Shown here: piece after piece, positions 51,625 to 60,295 of the stretch
Numbering within the stretch: the stretch's first letter is position 1
How the letters are laid out: each line of letters opens with the position of its first letter
NCBI GenBank assembly: GCA_964526695.1
Contig: CAZGJA010000137.1
Span: 1 to 64,000 of the forward strand
DNA length: 64,000 nucleotides
Origin: JABWBH01 sp964526695
Lineage (GTDB): Bacteria; Planctomycetota; Phycisphaerae; UBA1845
Direction: 5' to 3'
The notes under the pieces: model-generated
The model's input: only the letters and a program-made list of their open reading frames with translations
Told to the model about the DNA's origin: nothing
The model's database searches: none
Made by a program: the position numbers and the translations under genes

Positions 51625-52524
51625 ATGCGCATCCGCGATCAGATCGATCAGCATTCGCCGACCCTCTCGTTCGAGTTCTTCCCCCCCAAGGACGAGATGG
51701 GCTTCTGGGATCTTTATCGGACGGTGGAGGCGCTCCGCCCGCTCCATCCCGACTACGTTTCCGTGACTTACGGCGCCGGCGGCGGCACCCGGCGCAAGAC
51801 GGTCGAGCTGGTCGCGCGGATCAAGTCCGACATCGGCATCGAGCCGCTGGCGCACATCACCTGCGTCGGCGCCTCGAAGGATGAGATTGCAGGCGTGCTC
51901 GACGACCTGAAGGCGCGCGGCGTCGAGAACGTGCTCGCCCTGCGCGGCGATCCGCCGGAGGGCACCGGACTCTTCGCGCCCGTCGAAGGCGGATTCGCCC
52001 ATGCCAACGAGCTGGTAGCCTTCGTCCGGGAGCGCTATCGCTTCTGCCTCGGAGCCGCCTGCTACCCGGAGGGCCACCCGGAATCGCCGAGCCTGGATGC
52101 CGACCTCGACCACCTGAAGCGCAAGGTGGACGCCGGCGTGGACTTTCTGATCACGCAACTGTTTTTCGACAACGCGGACTTTCTCCGCTTCCGCGAGCGG
52201 GCGCAGCGCGGCGGCATCGGCGTGCCGATCATCGCCGGGATCATGCCCATCCTCTCCGTCAAGCAGATCAAGCGGTTCACAAAAATGTGCGGCGCGAAAA
52301 TTCCCGCCGACCTGCTCAACCGGATTGAGTCCGTCGAGGACGACGCCGAGGCGGTGCGGCACGTGGGCACGTTCCACGCCACGCAGCAGTGCCTCGGGCT
52401 GATCGCCGAAGGCGTGGCGGGGATTCACTTCTACACGCTCAACCGCTCGACGGCCACGCGGGCGACGTTCCAGTACATCAAGACGGAGCTGCCGAGGTAC
52501 CGCCGGGGAATCGCGCCGGCGTAG
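51625..52524 (+). CDS. metF: 5,10-methylenetetrahydrofolate reductase
   Basis: The 299-residue TIM-barrel flavoprotein reduces methylene-THF to methyl-THF for methionine synthesis. The N-terminal LSFEFFPPKDEMGF carries the catalytic Glu region. VSVTYGAGGGTRRKT, HITCVGASKDE and NVLALRGDPP are family motifs, with QLFFDNADFLRFRERA and IIAGIMPILSVKQI later. The length equals that of typical bacterial MetF. It begins 24 bp after tRNA-Tyr, with AGGAG about 8 nt before the ATG. The gap beyond it contains tandem hairpin repeats. Confidence 0.96.
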   Translation: MRIRDQIDQHSPTLSFEFFPPKDEMGFWDLYRTVEALRPLHPDYVSVTYGAGGGTRRKTVELVARIKSDIGIEPLAHITCVGASKDEIAGVLDDLKARGVENVLALRGDPPEGTGLFAPVEGGFAHANELVAFVRERYRFCLGAACYPEGHPESPSLDADLDHLKRKVDAGVDFLITQLFFDNADFLRFRERAQRGGIGVPIIAGIMPILSVKQIKRFTKMCGAKIPADLLNRIESVEDDAEAVRHVGTFHATQQCLGLIAEGVAGIHFYTLNRSTATRATFQYIKTELPRYRRGIAPA

Positions 52525-52934
52525 GCATCGGCGGCCCGGCTGGTTGCCTGAAGCACCGTCTGGTGGCCCGGGCGGGTGGCACGGTCTGGCGTACTCGCCA
52601 GGCCGTGGTGTCAGGGTGGCATGGCCTGGCGTACTCGCCAGGCCGTGGCGTCCGGGTGGCATGGCTTGGCGTACTCGCCTAGCCATGCTTCGGGATAAGC
52701 GCGCCCTTTGCCGCCGAACACGGGTCCGTTGCTGCGGACCTCTGCCACCTGCAGCAGGCACACATGATCCTGCCGGCGGCGCTTCCTTATCCACCGGACC
52801 CTCCCCCGGCCCCTCCCTGGAAGGGAGGGGAGTTACGCAAGACCAAGCGTGAAGGGAGGGGGGGCGGAGCGGTGCTACCGCGCTGCCACGAAAGCCGTTC
52901 GACGCGCGCCCGCTGCTTCCCTAAAATGCACCCC
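52525..52934. other. Repeat-rich gap before the E1 alpha gene
   Basis: No gene is supported. The gap holds three 40-bp tandem hairpin units (52574-52688) and a palindromic patch of CCCTCCC/GGGAGGG at about 52800-52862. Confidence 0.65.
52574..52688. repeat. Three tandem 40-bp hairpin units
   Basis: Units start at 52574, 52614 and 52654. Each has the GGGTGG lead, an outer stem, GGCG-tact-CGCC and the matching outer arm. The outer stems are CACGGTC/GGCCGTG, CATGGCC/GGCCGTG and CATGGCT/AGCCATG: changes on one arm are matched on the other or by G-T pairs. This is the reverse orientation of the units at 14537-14616, with the same 40-bp period. Confidence 0.85.
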
Positions 52935-54020
52935 ATGCCGCGAGAACCATTTGACGTGGGGTTGGTTGTTGAGTCGCTGTCGATCTTGGATGAGCAGGGT
53001 CGCGCGGACGAGGCGCTGGATCCGAAGCTGCCGACGGACGTGCTGCGCAAGATGCACCGCTTCATGGTGCTGACGCGCAAGCTCGACGAGCGGATGATCA
53101 TGATGCAGCGTCAGGGCCAGATGGGCACGTTCGCGCCCAACCGCGGGCAGGAGGCCATTCAGATCGGCTCGGTCCTGCCGCTGCGAAAGGACGACTGGTA
53201 CTCGCCGTCGTACCGTTCGTTCGGCGCGCAACTCTGGCGCGGATGGGCGATCGACCAGCTCCTGCTGCTGTGGGCGGGGTACTTCGAGGGGTTCGCGCTG
53301 CCCGAAGGCGTCAACGAGATGCCCATGTCGATCGTGATCGGCTCGCACGTGCCGGTGGCCGTCGGACTGGGGATGGCGATCAACTACCGCGGCGGCGACC
53401 AGGTGGTGCTGGTCAACTTCGGCGACGGGGCGTCCTCCGAGGGCGACGTGAGCGAGTCGCTCAACTTCGCGGCCGTGTACAAGGCGCCGGTCGTGTTCCT
53501 GTGTGAGAACAATCAATACGCGATTTCCACGCCGTTCGAGCGGCAGACGGGGGTCAAGACGCTCGCCCAGCGCGGCGTAGGCTTCGGCATCCCCAGCCTG
53601 CGCGTGGACGGCAACGACGTGCTGGGGATGGCGGCGGCGTCGCGCGAGGCCGTGGATCGCGCCCGGGCGCACAAGGGTCCGACGTTCATCGAGGCGGTGA
53701 CTTACCGCATGGAGATGCACACCACGGCGGACGACCCGAAGGTGTACCGCAGCGACGACGAGGTGCGGCGATGGGAGAGCAAGGATCCCATCGCGCGGTT
53801 CGAGACGTACCTCAAGGCCCGAAAGGTTCTCGACGACCGGGATATCGCCGCCGTGGCCGACGAGATTGAGGAGGAGCTTCGCCTCGCCCGCGACCGCTTC
53901 AGCGCCCGCGCCGTGCAGCGCCCGCGCGAGGTGTTCGACTTCCACTACGAGACGCTGCCGCCGGACCTCGCCGAGCAGAAGGCCGAGTACCTCGCCAAGC
54001 TCGATCGCTGCGGGGCGTAG
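52935..54020 (+). CDS. pdhA: 2-oxoacid (pyruvate-type) dehydrogenase E1 alpha subunit
   Basis: The 361-residue protein is the thiamine-diphosphate subunit of a pyruvate or branched-chain 2-oxoacid dehydrogenase. The TPP-binding motif GDGASSEGDVSESLNFAAVYKAPVVFLCENNQ, the strand GQEAIQIGSVLP and the activation-loop region SDDEVRRWESKDPI (phosphorylated in the mitochondrial enzymes) are present. It carries out decarboxylation and acetyl transfer to E2 lipoate. The beta subunit is not in the window, so the complex must be completed elsewhere. Whether pyruvate or branched-chain acids are the substrate is not certain. No clear ribosome site was found; ATG 52926, three codons earlier, is an equal alternative. 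Confidence 0.88.
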   Translation: MPREPFDVGLVVESLSILDEQGRADEALDPKLPTDVLRKMHRFMVLTRKLDERMIMMQRQGQMGTFAPNRGQEAIQIGSVLPLRKDDWYSPSYRSFGAQLWRGWAIDQLLLLWAGYFEGFALPEGVNEMPMSIVIGSHVPVAVGLGMAINYRGGDQVVLVNFGDGASSEGDVSESLNFAAVYKAPVVFLCENNQYAISTPFERQTGVKTLAQRGVGFGIPSLRVDGNDVLGMAAASREAVDRARAHKGPTFIEAVTYRMEMHTTADDPKVYRSDDEVRRWESKDPIARFETYLKARKVLDDRDIAAVADEIEEELRLARDRFSARAVQRPREVFDFHYETLPPDLAEQKAEYLAKLDRCGA

Positions 54021-54379
54021 CGATCCAGTCCAGAAGGACGGAGAGGGTTGCTCGCCCAACCGCGCCCATAAGGCAGCGGGCTTTGTGTGCAAGCCTCTCA
54101 CGAGAACGCCAATCGTCCGCCCCCTGACCAGGCTGTGCGGGCGCATAGAGGAGGGCTTGCGCACTGTCGCCCTCGCTTATGCTTCGGGTTCTGAAAAGGA
54201 GTCCAAGCCGGCAATTCGAACCCGAGGCGCAAGCGAGGGCGCCGTTCCGCAGGACGGCAGGCGTGTGCCAGTGCGTCCCAGTCCACATGCAAACGGCCCG
54301 ACATCGACTCTGCGCGGCACACGCTGTACGATCCTCGATCCGCAGTGAGAATGGCCGAATTCACGATGGAGGGACACCC
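54021..54379. other. Gap with long inverted repeat
   Basis: No gene is seen. It holds the inverted repeat at 54168-54241, and GGAGGGA at its right end serves the hydrolase gene. Confidence 0.6.
54168..54241. repeat. 24-bp-arm inverted repeat
   Basis: Arms CGCCCTCGCTTATGCTTCGGGTTC (54168-54191) and its near-complement (54218-54241) differ at three positions around a 26-nt loop. The GAACCCGA-GC-AAGCGAGGG word recurs between genes in planctomycete genomes, from memory; in this window it is found only here. Confidence 0.7.
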
Positions 54380-55171
54380 ATGCCGAACGCCACGATCGCC
54401 GACGGTTCGCTGCACTATGAGATTCACGGGTCTGGCCCGCCCGTGGTGCTGGTTCACGGCTTTCCGCTCTCCGCCAAGCTGTGGGAATCGACGGTCGCCG
54501 CACTTCGCGGTCAGTGGAAGCTCATCGTGCCGGAGACGCGCGGGCTGGCGCGCAGCACGGGGGCGCGCAACGCCACGATGGCCCGGTATGCGGACGACCT
54601 CGCGGACCTGCTGGATCACGTCGGCGAGAGCAGGCCGGTTGTGCTCGTCGGGATGTCCATGGGCGGATACACCGCGTTCGAGTTCTTCCGGCGGCATCGC
54701 GATCGGCTCCGCGCCCTGGTTCTGGTGGACACGAATCCCAAGCCCGACGCGCCGCAGAAAGCCGAGGAGCGTCGGGCGATGGCGCAGCGCGTGCTGAAGG
54801 AAGGCAGCGGCGTCGTGGCCGAGGCGATGATGCCGAACCTGTTCGGACCTCACGCGGCGCCGGAGCTTCGGGACGAGTGGCGGGGGATCATCAGCGGGTC
54901 CGCGCCGGAGGGCGTCGCGGCCGCGCTGCGCGCGATGGCGGATCGCGCGGATTCGGTCCCGACCCTGTCAAAGATCGACGTGCCGACGCAGGTGCTCGTC
55001 GGGGAGCACGACGCGATCACCCCGCCGGACACGGCCCGCGCGATGCACGGCGCGATTCGCGGCGCGCGGCTCGACATCATCCCCGGCAGCGGGCACATGC
55101 TCCCCGTCGAGCAGCCGCGAGCGTTCGAGATCGCCGTGTCGGACTTTCTCGGCGGACTTCACAAGCCCTGA
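54380..55171 (+). CDS. Alpha/beta hydrolase
   Basis: The 263-residue enzyme has the alpha/beta-hydrolase fold: oxyanion strand VVLVHGFPLS, nucleophile elbow GMSMGG (Ser about 95), acid in VGEHDAI, and base in GSGHMLP. It resembles 3-oxoadipate enol-lactonase and related esterases, but the substrate cannot be fixed. GGAGGGA lies before the ATG at 54380, and the upstream frame reads through the inverted repeat. No signal peptide, so it is cytoplasmic. Confidence 0.87.
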   Translation: MPNATIADGSLHYEIHGSGPPVVLVHGFPLSAKLWESTVAALRGQWKLIVPETRGLARSTGARNATMARYADDLADLLDHVGESRPVVLVGMSMGGYTAFEFFRRHRDRLRALVLVDTNPKPDAPQKAEERRAMAQRVLKEGSGVVAEAMMPNLFGPHAAPELRDEWRGIISGSAPEGVAAALRAMADRADSVPTLSKIDVPTQVLVGEHDAITPPDTARAMHGAIRGARLDIIPGSGHMLPVEQPRAFEIAVSDFLGGLHKP

Positions 55172-55710
55172 CGCTCCGCGGTCACCCCCGCGCAGGCGGG
55201 GGCCCAGACGCACCGCCAAGTCGCTGGATTCCCGCCTGCGCGGGAATGACGGAGGTAGTTCGTCGCTCCGCGACGAGAGGGGTAGTTCGTCGCTCCGCAA
55301 CGAGAAGGGTAGTTCGTCGCTCCGCGACGACACCGGATTCCCGTATTCGCGGCCGTGCGGATTGATATCGCGGCCCGCGCGGCAATGACGGACCTGGCCC
55401 TCCGCCACGCGCGGCGAAGCCATTTCGCACGAGGGCCGTCCTGCTCTTAACCCAACCTTTGCGCTCCCCTCGCGCTTCCCTCGCCTGTTCTTCGCGCTGT
55501 CGCCCTACCGTGCCCTCATGTTGTGTGTGTCGATCGACGATCCGCGATCCGTTGCTAGCCGCTTCGAGCGGGCTTGGACGGGTGACGCATGGCGGCTTCG
55601 GAATTAGCCGCCTGCTCACATTGCCTTCAACACGGCATCACACAGCGCGCTTATGTTCCGTCTTCGGAAAGACGGTTGGTTTCTTCCCCTGTTTCGCAGG
55701 AGTACACGAG
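55172..55710. other. Gap with repeats before the prepilin-like gene
   Basis: The first 160 bp hold two hairpins and the 27-bp tandem repeats. The remaining 380 bp contain no convincing gene or motif. Confidence 0.55.
55185..55331. repeat. Hairpins and three 27-bp tandem repeats
   Basis: Two hairpins (55185-55202, CCCCCGC/GGCGGGGG; 55229-55245, TTCCCGC/GCGGGAA) precede three 27-bp units at 55254, 55281 and 55308. The core unit is GTAGTTCGTCGCTCCGC-ACGA. Only one or two bases differ between units. Confidence 0.8.
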
Positions 55711-56808
55711 ATGATCGAATGCCGGGAGTTCGTGAAGCGATCCGGACGAGCGAAGAGTACGAGTGTCGCGGCGGGGCGGCGTCGGGGATTCACGCTGATT
55801 GAGCTGTTGGTGGTCATTGCCATCATTGCCCTGCTGATTTCCATTCTGCTTCCAAGTTTGCAAAGCGCAAGAAAGCAGGCCAAGAGCGTCAAATGCGCCA
55901 CACATATGCGGCAGGTCGGACAAGCTATGGCGGTGTTCCTTGGCGAGAACCAGGGTAAGTACCCGCCCGCCTATGTGTATCCCTATGATGCCGCCGGCAA
56001 TTATGATTACCTTCGCCAGGATGAAGCCCACCCGTTCGGATACCTGCACTGGTCGTGGTTCCTGTACGACTCCGGCAAGGCGGACGCTGAGGCTTTCACG
56101 TGCCCTGAGTTGGGCAACGGCGGAACTCCGCGCACCAATCCGGGCCCCGACATGCGGGACTGGGAGCTGGAAGGCTCGCAGGTGGACCAGAACGGCAGCC
56201 CGCCGACCAGCACCCTGATGGACAAGCAGGCGCCGCGGCTCGCTTTTGCCGGCAATGCGGCGATCTTTCCCCGCAACAAATTCACGCAGTCGCTGTCCGG
56301 CGGCCCTCGCGTCAACCAGCTCGTCAGCGACGGCTGGGTCAAGGCAACTTCCGGCACGATTCTCCTGGCGGAGTATTTTCAGAATTGGATCGGCTCAGCC
56401 ATTCAGGAGAGCGGGGGCATGGTGAGCAAGAGCCACCGTTCCATCAACCCATTCTATCATATTGGTTACGGCACGGACGAGTACAAGGCGCCGCTTAATA
56501 CCCCCGGCTTCGTGTACGGCGACGACGCGGACCAGAAGGATTTCTACGGCATTCGCAAGCTGAGCGTCGTCAAGAACAAAAGCGGACTTGTCGAAGGCAG
56601 CGCCGGGCCGGAGACCAATGCCATTGGAAGGCACCACCCGGGCGGCGGAGAGTGGGCTCGCGAATACGGCGGAACGTCCAATTTTCTGTACTGCGACAGT
56701 CATGTTGAGAAAAAGCACGTGATGGAGACGGTGCGCGGCAAGGAATGGGGCGACCGCTATTACGCCATCACGGGTGACAACCGCGTCCTGAACGGCCACA
56801 AGTATTGA
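55711..56808 (+). CDS. Prepilin-like secreted protein, H-X9-DG type
   Basis: The 365-residue protein has a type IV prepilin leader: RRRGFTLIELLVVIAIIALLISILLPSL (about 28-53), cut between Gly and Phe by a prepilin peptidase. The C-terminus has HHPGGGEWAREYGGTSNFLYCDSHVE, the H-X9-DG region of planctomycete DUF1559-type proteins, which are often present in dozens per genome. They are assumed to form pseudopili or surface proteins. CAGGAG lies 9 nt before the ATG. It precedes the PstS-like dockerin gene on the same strand by 176 bp. Confidence 0.88.
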   Translation: MIECREFVKRSGRAKSTSVAAGRRRGFTLIELLVVIAIIALLISILLPSLQSARKQAKSVKCATHMRQVGQAMAVFLGENQGKYPPAYVYPYDAAGNYDYLRQDEAHPFGYLHWSWFLYDSGKADAEAFTCPELGNGGTPRTNPGPDMRDWELEGSQVDQNGSPPTSTLMDKQAPRLAFAGNAAIFPRNKFTQSLSGGPRVNQLVSDGWVKATSGTILLAEYFQNWIGSAIQESGGMVSKSHRSINPFYHIGYGTDEYKAPLNTPGFVYGDDADQKDFYGIRKLSVVKNKSGLVEGSAGPETNAIGRHHPGGGEWAREYGGTSNFLYCDSHVEKKHVMETVRGKEWGDRYYAITGDNRVLNGHKY

Positions 56809-56984
56809 TTCTCACGGCTGAAAGGTGTCAGAGTCCGCCGAATTCGAATTCGGAGGAAGCATAGGGCGGGCGAGGATGGCGCGTGCGCATGTCCGCGGTG
56901 GGTAGTTGAAACGCAACGGGAGGTGCGGGTCCGTTTCCACGGTGGAGGCGGCGCCTGCGGGGCACAACAACGAGGAGGATCGAG

Positions 56985-59786
56985 ATGAGAGGGCGAAGCA
57001 CGGCAGGGACGATTGCAGCCGCGTTGGCGATGATCATGGTGGTCGCCGGCGGCGAGGCCGACGTCATCGTCGACGGCGGTCAGGTGAATGGAGCAGGCGC
57101 GACATTGTTCGTGGATTTTTTCAAAGTGCCGGCGTCCACCAATGACGACTACGGCTGTGACGGGCACGACGGAGTGGACGGAGACGAGGACTGCAACGGC
57201 AATCCGTACTGGGGGTTTGATCTGAGCCGCTCGAACTGCGGCCAAAGTCCGGTGGATCAGCTCGCGCCCTTTTTCGACCCGGGACAAAACTGGAGGGGAC
57301 ACTGGCTTTTCCAATACCGCAGCGTCGGCTCGGTCGAAGGCTTCGGTGAGTTTATTTCATTCCAGTTGTGTGGGAAGATTCCGCAGGCGATTCCCGCTGA
57401 GGCGGGGCTGATCAATCGCTTTGAGTTCGCCCGCCAGGGCAACTGGACTTGGGGAGGTCCATTTGCGGATTGCGACGGCGACGGCGACACCAATGATGAG
57501 AGCGGTACGCCCGTCTGCCCCGGCTCGATCGACTTCGGCTTTACCGACGTGGTCGGCTCGTGGGCCGTTCGCGCCGGACAGGAGGAGAATGGCGGCTGGA
57601 ACAGGGAGCCGACGGCCGACGGCTACGGTTGGAACGACATCCCCTCCAGCAGTGGTTTCATCAGCCGTCTTCAGTCGCTGGGGCGCGACTGCGACGGCAA
57701 TGGGGAGGAAGAGGTGTTCCTGAATACGAACACAGGCAATCCCGATGACCAGACGATGTACGGGCTTTCGGTTGCATGGGTGCCCATTGTGCCCATCGCG
57801 AACCGAGGCGCGGCGCTGCGCGATCTGCGGATGACGGAGTTTCAGCACGTCATGGTCGCCGGGCGCATGCCCAGCGGCGAGAACCTCGTGGGCGTGACGC
57901 GCGACGTCGGATCAGGCACGCGCAATGGCGAGATGAACACGGCCGGGATCGACCCCGCCTGGGGGCGCGGGGACAACATCGGACCGCGCTTTGACGACGG
58001 CAACCTTGCCAACCTCGGGCCTTTCCACCAACCGACCAACGGCGGCGGTTCCAGCAATGTCGAGGACGTGGCGAAGAACCGGCGACTGGCGCTGGGATAC
58101 ACGGGCCTGGCCGGCGGAAGCCGCGCGGGGAAAGACGCGCTCGACGGCAAGTATGAAATCCTCAACATGATGAACGATCACGTCGGCGGAACGCGGTATG
58201 TCCGCCCAGAAGTTCGCGACGACAACGATCCCAACTTCAGCCCGATCCTCAACAACGGCGATCCCGACACCGGTTGGAGGCTGGGCGGCACGGGCACCTT
58301 CTCCATGGTCGGAGATTTCCGCGCGACGGATGACCAACTTCCTGAATACATGGAAAACCAGGCCGCGGCGGACTACTTCCGCAACCTGGAGTGCAGCGTG
58401 CTGAATTTCGAGGCGGGCTTCGACCGTGACGAAGTCAACAACATGCCCGGGCAGTACCTGGCTCTGACGTTCTTCCTGCTGGCCGGCATGGACTACCTGC
58501 CTCTGGACGAAAGCCCCACCACTTTTGTGCCCAACGCGGACCTCAATCAGGATCTCCAGGACTACATGCGCTTGAACAACAATTTGGAAATCGGGCAGGA
58601 CACGCCCGCCTACGGCAGCCGCAACATCGCGGGCTTCGTGCCCAAGCGCGTGGCCAACCCGGATTTCAACGGCGACGGCGCGCCGGACGGCTACAGCGAC
58701 GGCAGCATGAACGGCAACTATTACAATCCGCAGACGGGTGTGTACGACGTGTCGAGCAGCTTCCGCCTCAATGAGCGCAATCAGATCAGCGGCGACTTCA
58801 ACAATGACAAGTCGCGCAACGTCAACGACGTTGCCGGGCTGATGCAGGCGATCAACAACCCGCGAGCCTATCAGGCGGGCGTGGACTTCGGCGGCAACCG
58901 CGAGAACATGCCGTTCTCCGGCGACTATGTCAGCGTCGAGATCATCGGCGACTTCAACGGCGATGGAAACTTCGACGGCAAGGACGTGCGCTACTTCGCC
59001 GACGGTCTGGCCATGCAGAATGGCAGCCTCAACCGCAAGGAAGGCTTCACCCGCGTGGACCATGAGTGGAACACGCTCAACGGCGACAACAACTACTTCG
59101 ACACCACGCTGGCGACGGGCGTGGACTACGTGCCGGGCGCTTCACGGGCCGACATCGCGGGCGGCAGCGATCCCATCCCCGGTGCGTATCCCAACGGCTC
59201 CGACGGCGCCGTGGATTGCCTGGACATTGATTATGTGTATGCCAATTTCGGCGACTGGTCGAATCTTGACCAGGCCGTACTCATGGACCTCAGCGCGGAC
59301 GTGACCGGCGATCTGATCGTCGATCAGCTCGACGCGGACGATATCGTGCAGACGATCCTCTGCTCCGAGTACGGCGACGCCGACCTCGACGGGGACGTGG
59401 ACGCCGATGATCTGGCGACGGTCAACGCCAACTTGGGACAGTCGGGTCTGGGCTGGTGCGGCGGCGACTTCGACGGCGACGGCGCCGTGGATGCCGACGA
59501 CGTGGCGATCGTCAACGCCAATCTCGGCTTCCTCTCGTCGTGCCTGTCGGGCTGCAATGGCAATGAGTCGTTCAGCGTCAAGTGCAAAGACGGGACGTTC
59601 AAGGTTGTCGGCAAGCTCAAGAACGGCACGGAAGGCGTGACCTACGTATTCACGCTGGACGGCGTAACGACGAAGGAAGACGTGGCCAGCCGCAGAGGCG
59701 TCGCCAAGGGCGTGTTCAAGAACGTCGCGCCGGGCGCGCATGCGGTGACCGTGTGCGGTCTGAGCGACAACACGACCTGCAACTGA
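56985..59786 (+). CDS. Secreted PstS-like protein with dockerin-type repeats
   Basis: The 933-residue precursor has a signal peptide (about 1-26). The front half has the pattern of PstS-like phosphate/oxyanion-binding proteins: NGAGATLFVDFF (about 35-46) and GVTRDVGSGTRNGEM (about 305-318), with a long insert between. The tail has several Asp/Asn-rich calcium loops (DFNGDGNFDGKDV, DADLDGDVDADDL, DFDGDGAVDADDV) of the dockerin-I type, then a small strand-rich domain. Dockerins normally hook proteins to cohesins. The combination suggests surface capture of an anion or ligand, but I cannot name the ligand. AGGAGG precedes the ATG. Confidence 0.75.
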   Translation: MRGRSTAGTIAAALAMIMVVAGGEADVIVDGGQVNGAGATLFVDFFKVPASTNDDYGCDGHDGVDGDEDCNGNPYWGFDLSRSNCGQSPVDQLAPFFDPGQNWRGHWLFQYRSVGSVEGFGEFISFQLCGKIPQAIPAEAGLINRFEFARQGNWTWGGPFADCDGDGDTNDESGTPVCPGSIDFGFTDVVGSWAVRAGQEENGGWNREPTADGYGWNDIPSSSGFISRLQSLGRDCDGNGEEEVFLNTNTGNPDDQTMYGLSVAWVPIVPIANRGAALRDLRMTEFQHVMVAGRMPSGENLVGVTRDVGSGTRNGEMNTAGIDPAWGRGDNIGPRFDDGNLANLGPFHQPTNGGGSSNVEDVAKNRRLALGYTGLAGGSRAGKDALDGKYEILNMMNDHVGGTRYVRPEVRDDNDPNFSPILNNGDPDTGWRLGGTGTFSMVGDFRATDDQLPEYMENQAAADYFRNLECSVLNFEAGFDRDEVNNMPGQYLALTFFLLAGMDYLPLDESPTTFVPNADLNQDLQDYMRLNNNLEIGQDTPAYGSRNIAGFVPKRVANPDFNGDGAPDGYSDGSMNGNYYNPQTGVYDVSSSFRLNERNQISGDFNNDKSRNVNDVAGLMQAINNPRAYQAGVDFGGNRENMPFSGDYVSVEIIGDFNGDGNFDGKDVRYFADGLAMQNGSLNRKEGFTRVDHEWNTLNGDNNYFDTTLATGVDYVPGASRADIAGGSDPIPGAYPNGSDGAVDCLDIDYVYANFGDWSNLDQAVLMDLSADVTGDLIVDQLDADDIVQTILCSEYGDADLDGDVDADDLATVNANLGQSGLGWCGGDFDGDGAVDADDVAIVNANLGFLSSCLSGCNGNESFSVKCKDGTFKVVGKLKNGTEGVTYVFTLDGVTTKEDVASRRGVAKGVFKNVAPGAHAVTVCGLSDNTTCN

Positions 59787-59849
59787 CGCGTAGAAGTACG
59801 GCGATGGCGAACATCGCCGGTTCAAGACGGTGTTTCACAACCGCATGTG

Positions 59850-59935
59850 GGACCGGTTTGCGACCGGTGAATGTGGCGCCGGTTTCCAACCGGCGGATGT
59901 AGCACGAGTTTTCAACCTGTGCCGGTTGTGAAACA
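59850..59935. repeat. Extended paired-hairpin repeat (AACC family)
   Basis: Three successive AACC hairpins: GACCGGT-ttgc-GACCGGT-like at 59850, CGCCGGTT-tcc-AACCGGCG near 59877-59895, and GCACGAGTTTTCAACCTGTGC near 59902-59922. The last two are in the same order and orientation as at 51181-51226. Confidence 0.7.
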
Positions 59936-60124
59936 GTTACCAACACATGCGTTGTCCGGTTTCGGATGACGCAACATGGGACGGAGGTTCGTGACCGTGC
60001 GGTCGGTTTGATTCCCGGCCGCACGGCGCGAACCCACAGGCATCGCCGACGCGGTTCGCCCGCACCGCCCGGCGAGCGAAGCATCACATGAACAGAGGGG
60101 GAAGAAGCCGGACCCGGTCCGGCG

Positions 60125-60156
60125 AGGCCGCGACGCCGCAAGCGCCGCGGCCTTTT
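60125..60156 (+). terminator. Intrinsic terminator
   Basis: GGCCGCG (60125-60131) pairs perfectly with CGCGGCC (60145-60151) and is followed directly by five T residues. It is 340 bp after the dockerin gene and ends that unit or an unseen small RNA. Confidence 0.75.
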
Positions 60157-60295
60157 TGCTTTCGGGCCGCAGGGTGAGAACAGGCGTCCTGCCAAAACCA
60201 CCGGTGCGCCGGACGGCTGTCGGCGATCGGGGCGTCGGTCTGCGGGCCGTTTCAACGGCCCTTCCCGCCGCAGGCGGGAAACCCCGTGAACGGGG

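Larger units (their letters stand above)
59787..60295. other. Gap with repeats and a strong terminator
   Basis: No gene is seen. It holds the repeat at 59850-59935 and the terminator at 60125-60156. The sequence between them is GC-rich with no further structure that I can support. Confidence 0.6.

Noticed and set aside
52574..52688. CRISPR array
   Set aside because: Units are contiguous, contain hairpins and have no unique spacers; no cas genes are near.
51004..52794. Long open frame on the minus strand, nearly 600 codons
   Set aside because: It lies opposite metF, the end of the GT-C gene and tRNA-Tyr and has no domain; the opposite-strand genes are clear, so it is a shadow of high-GC coding.
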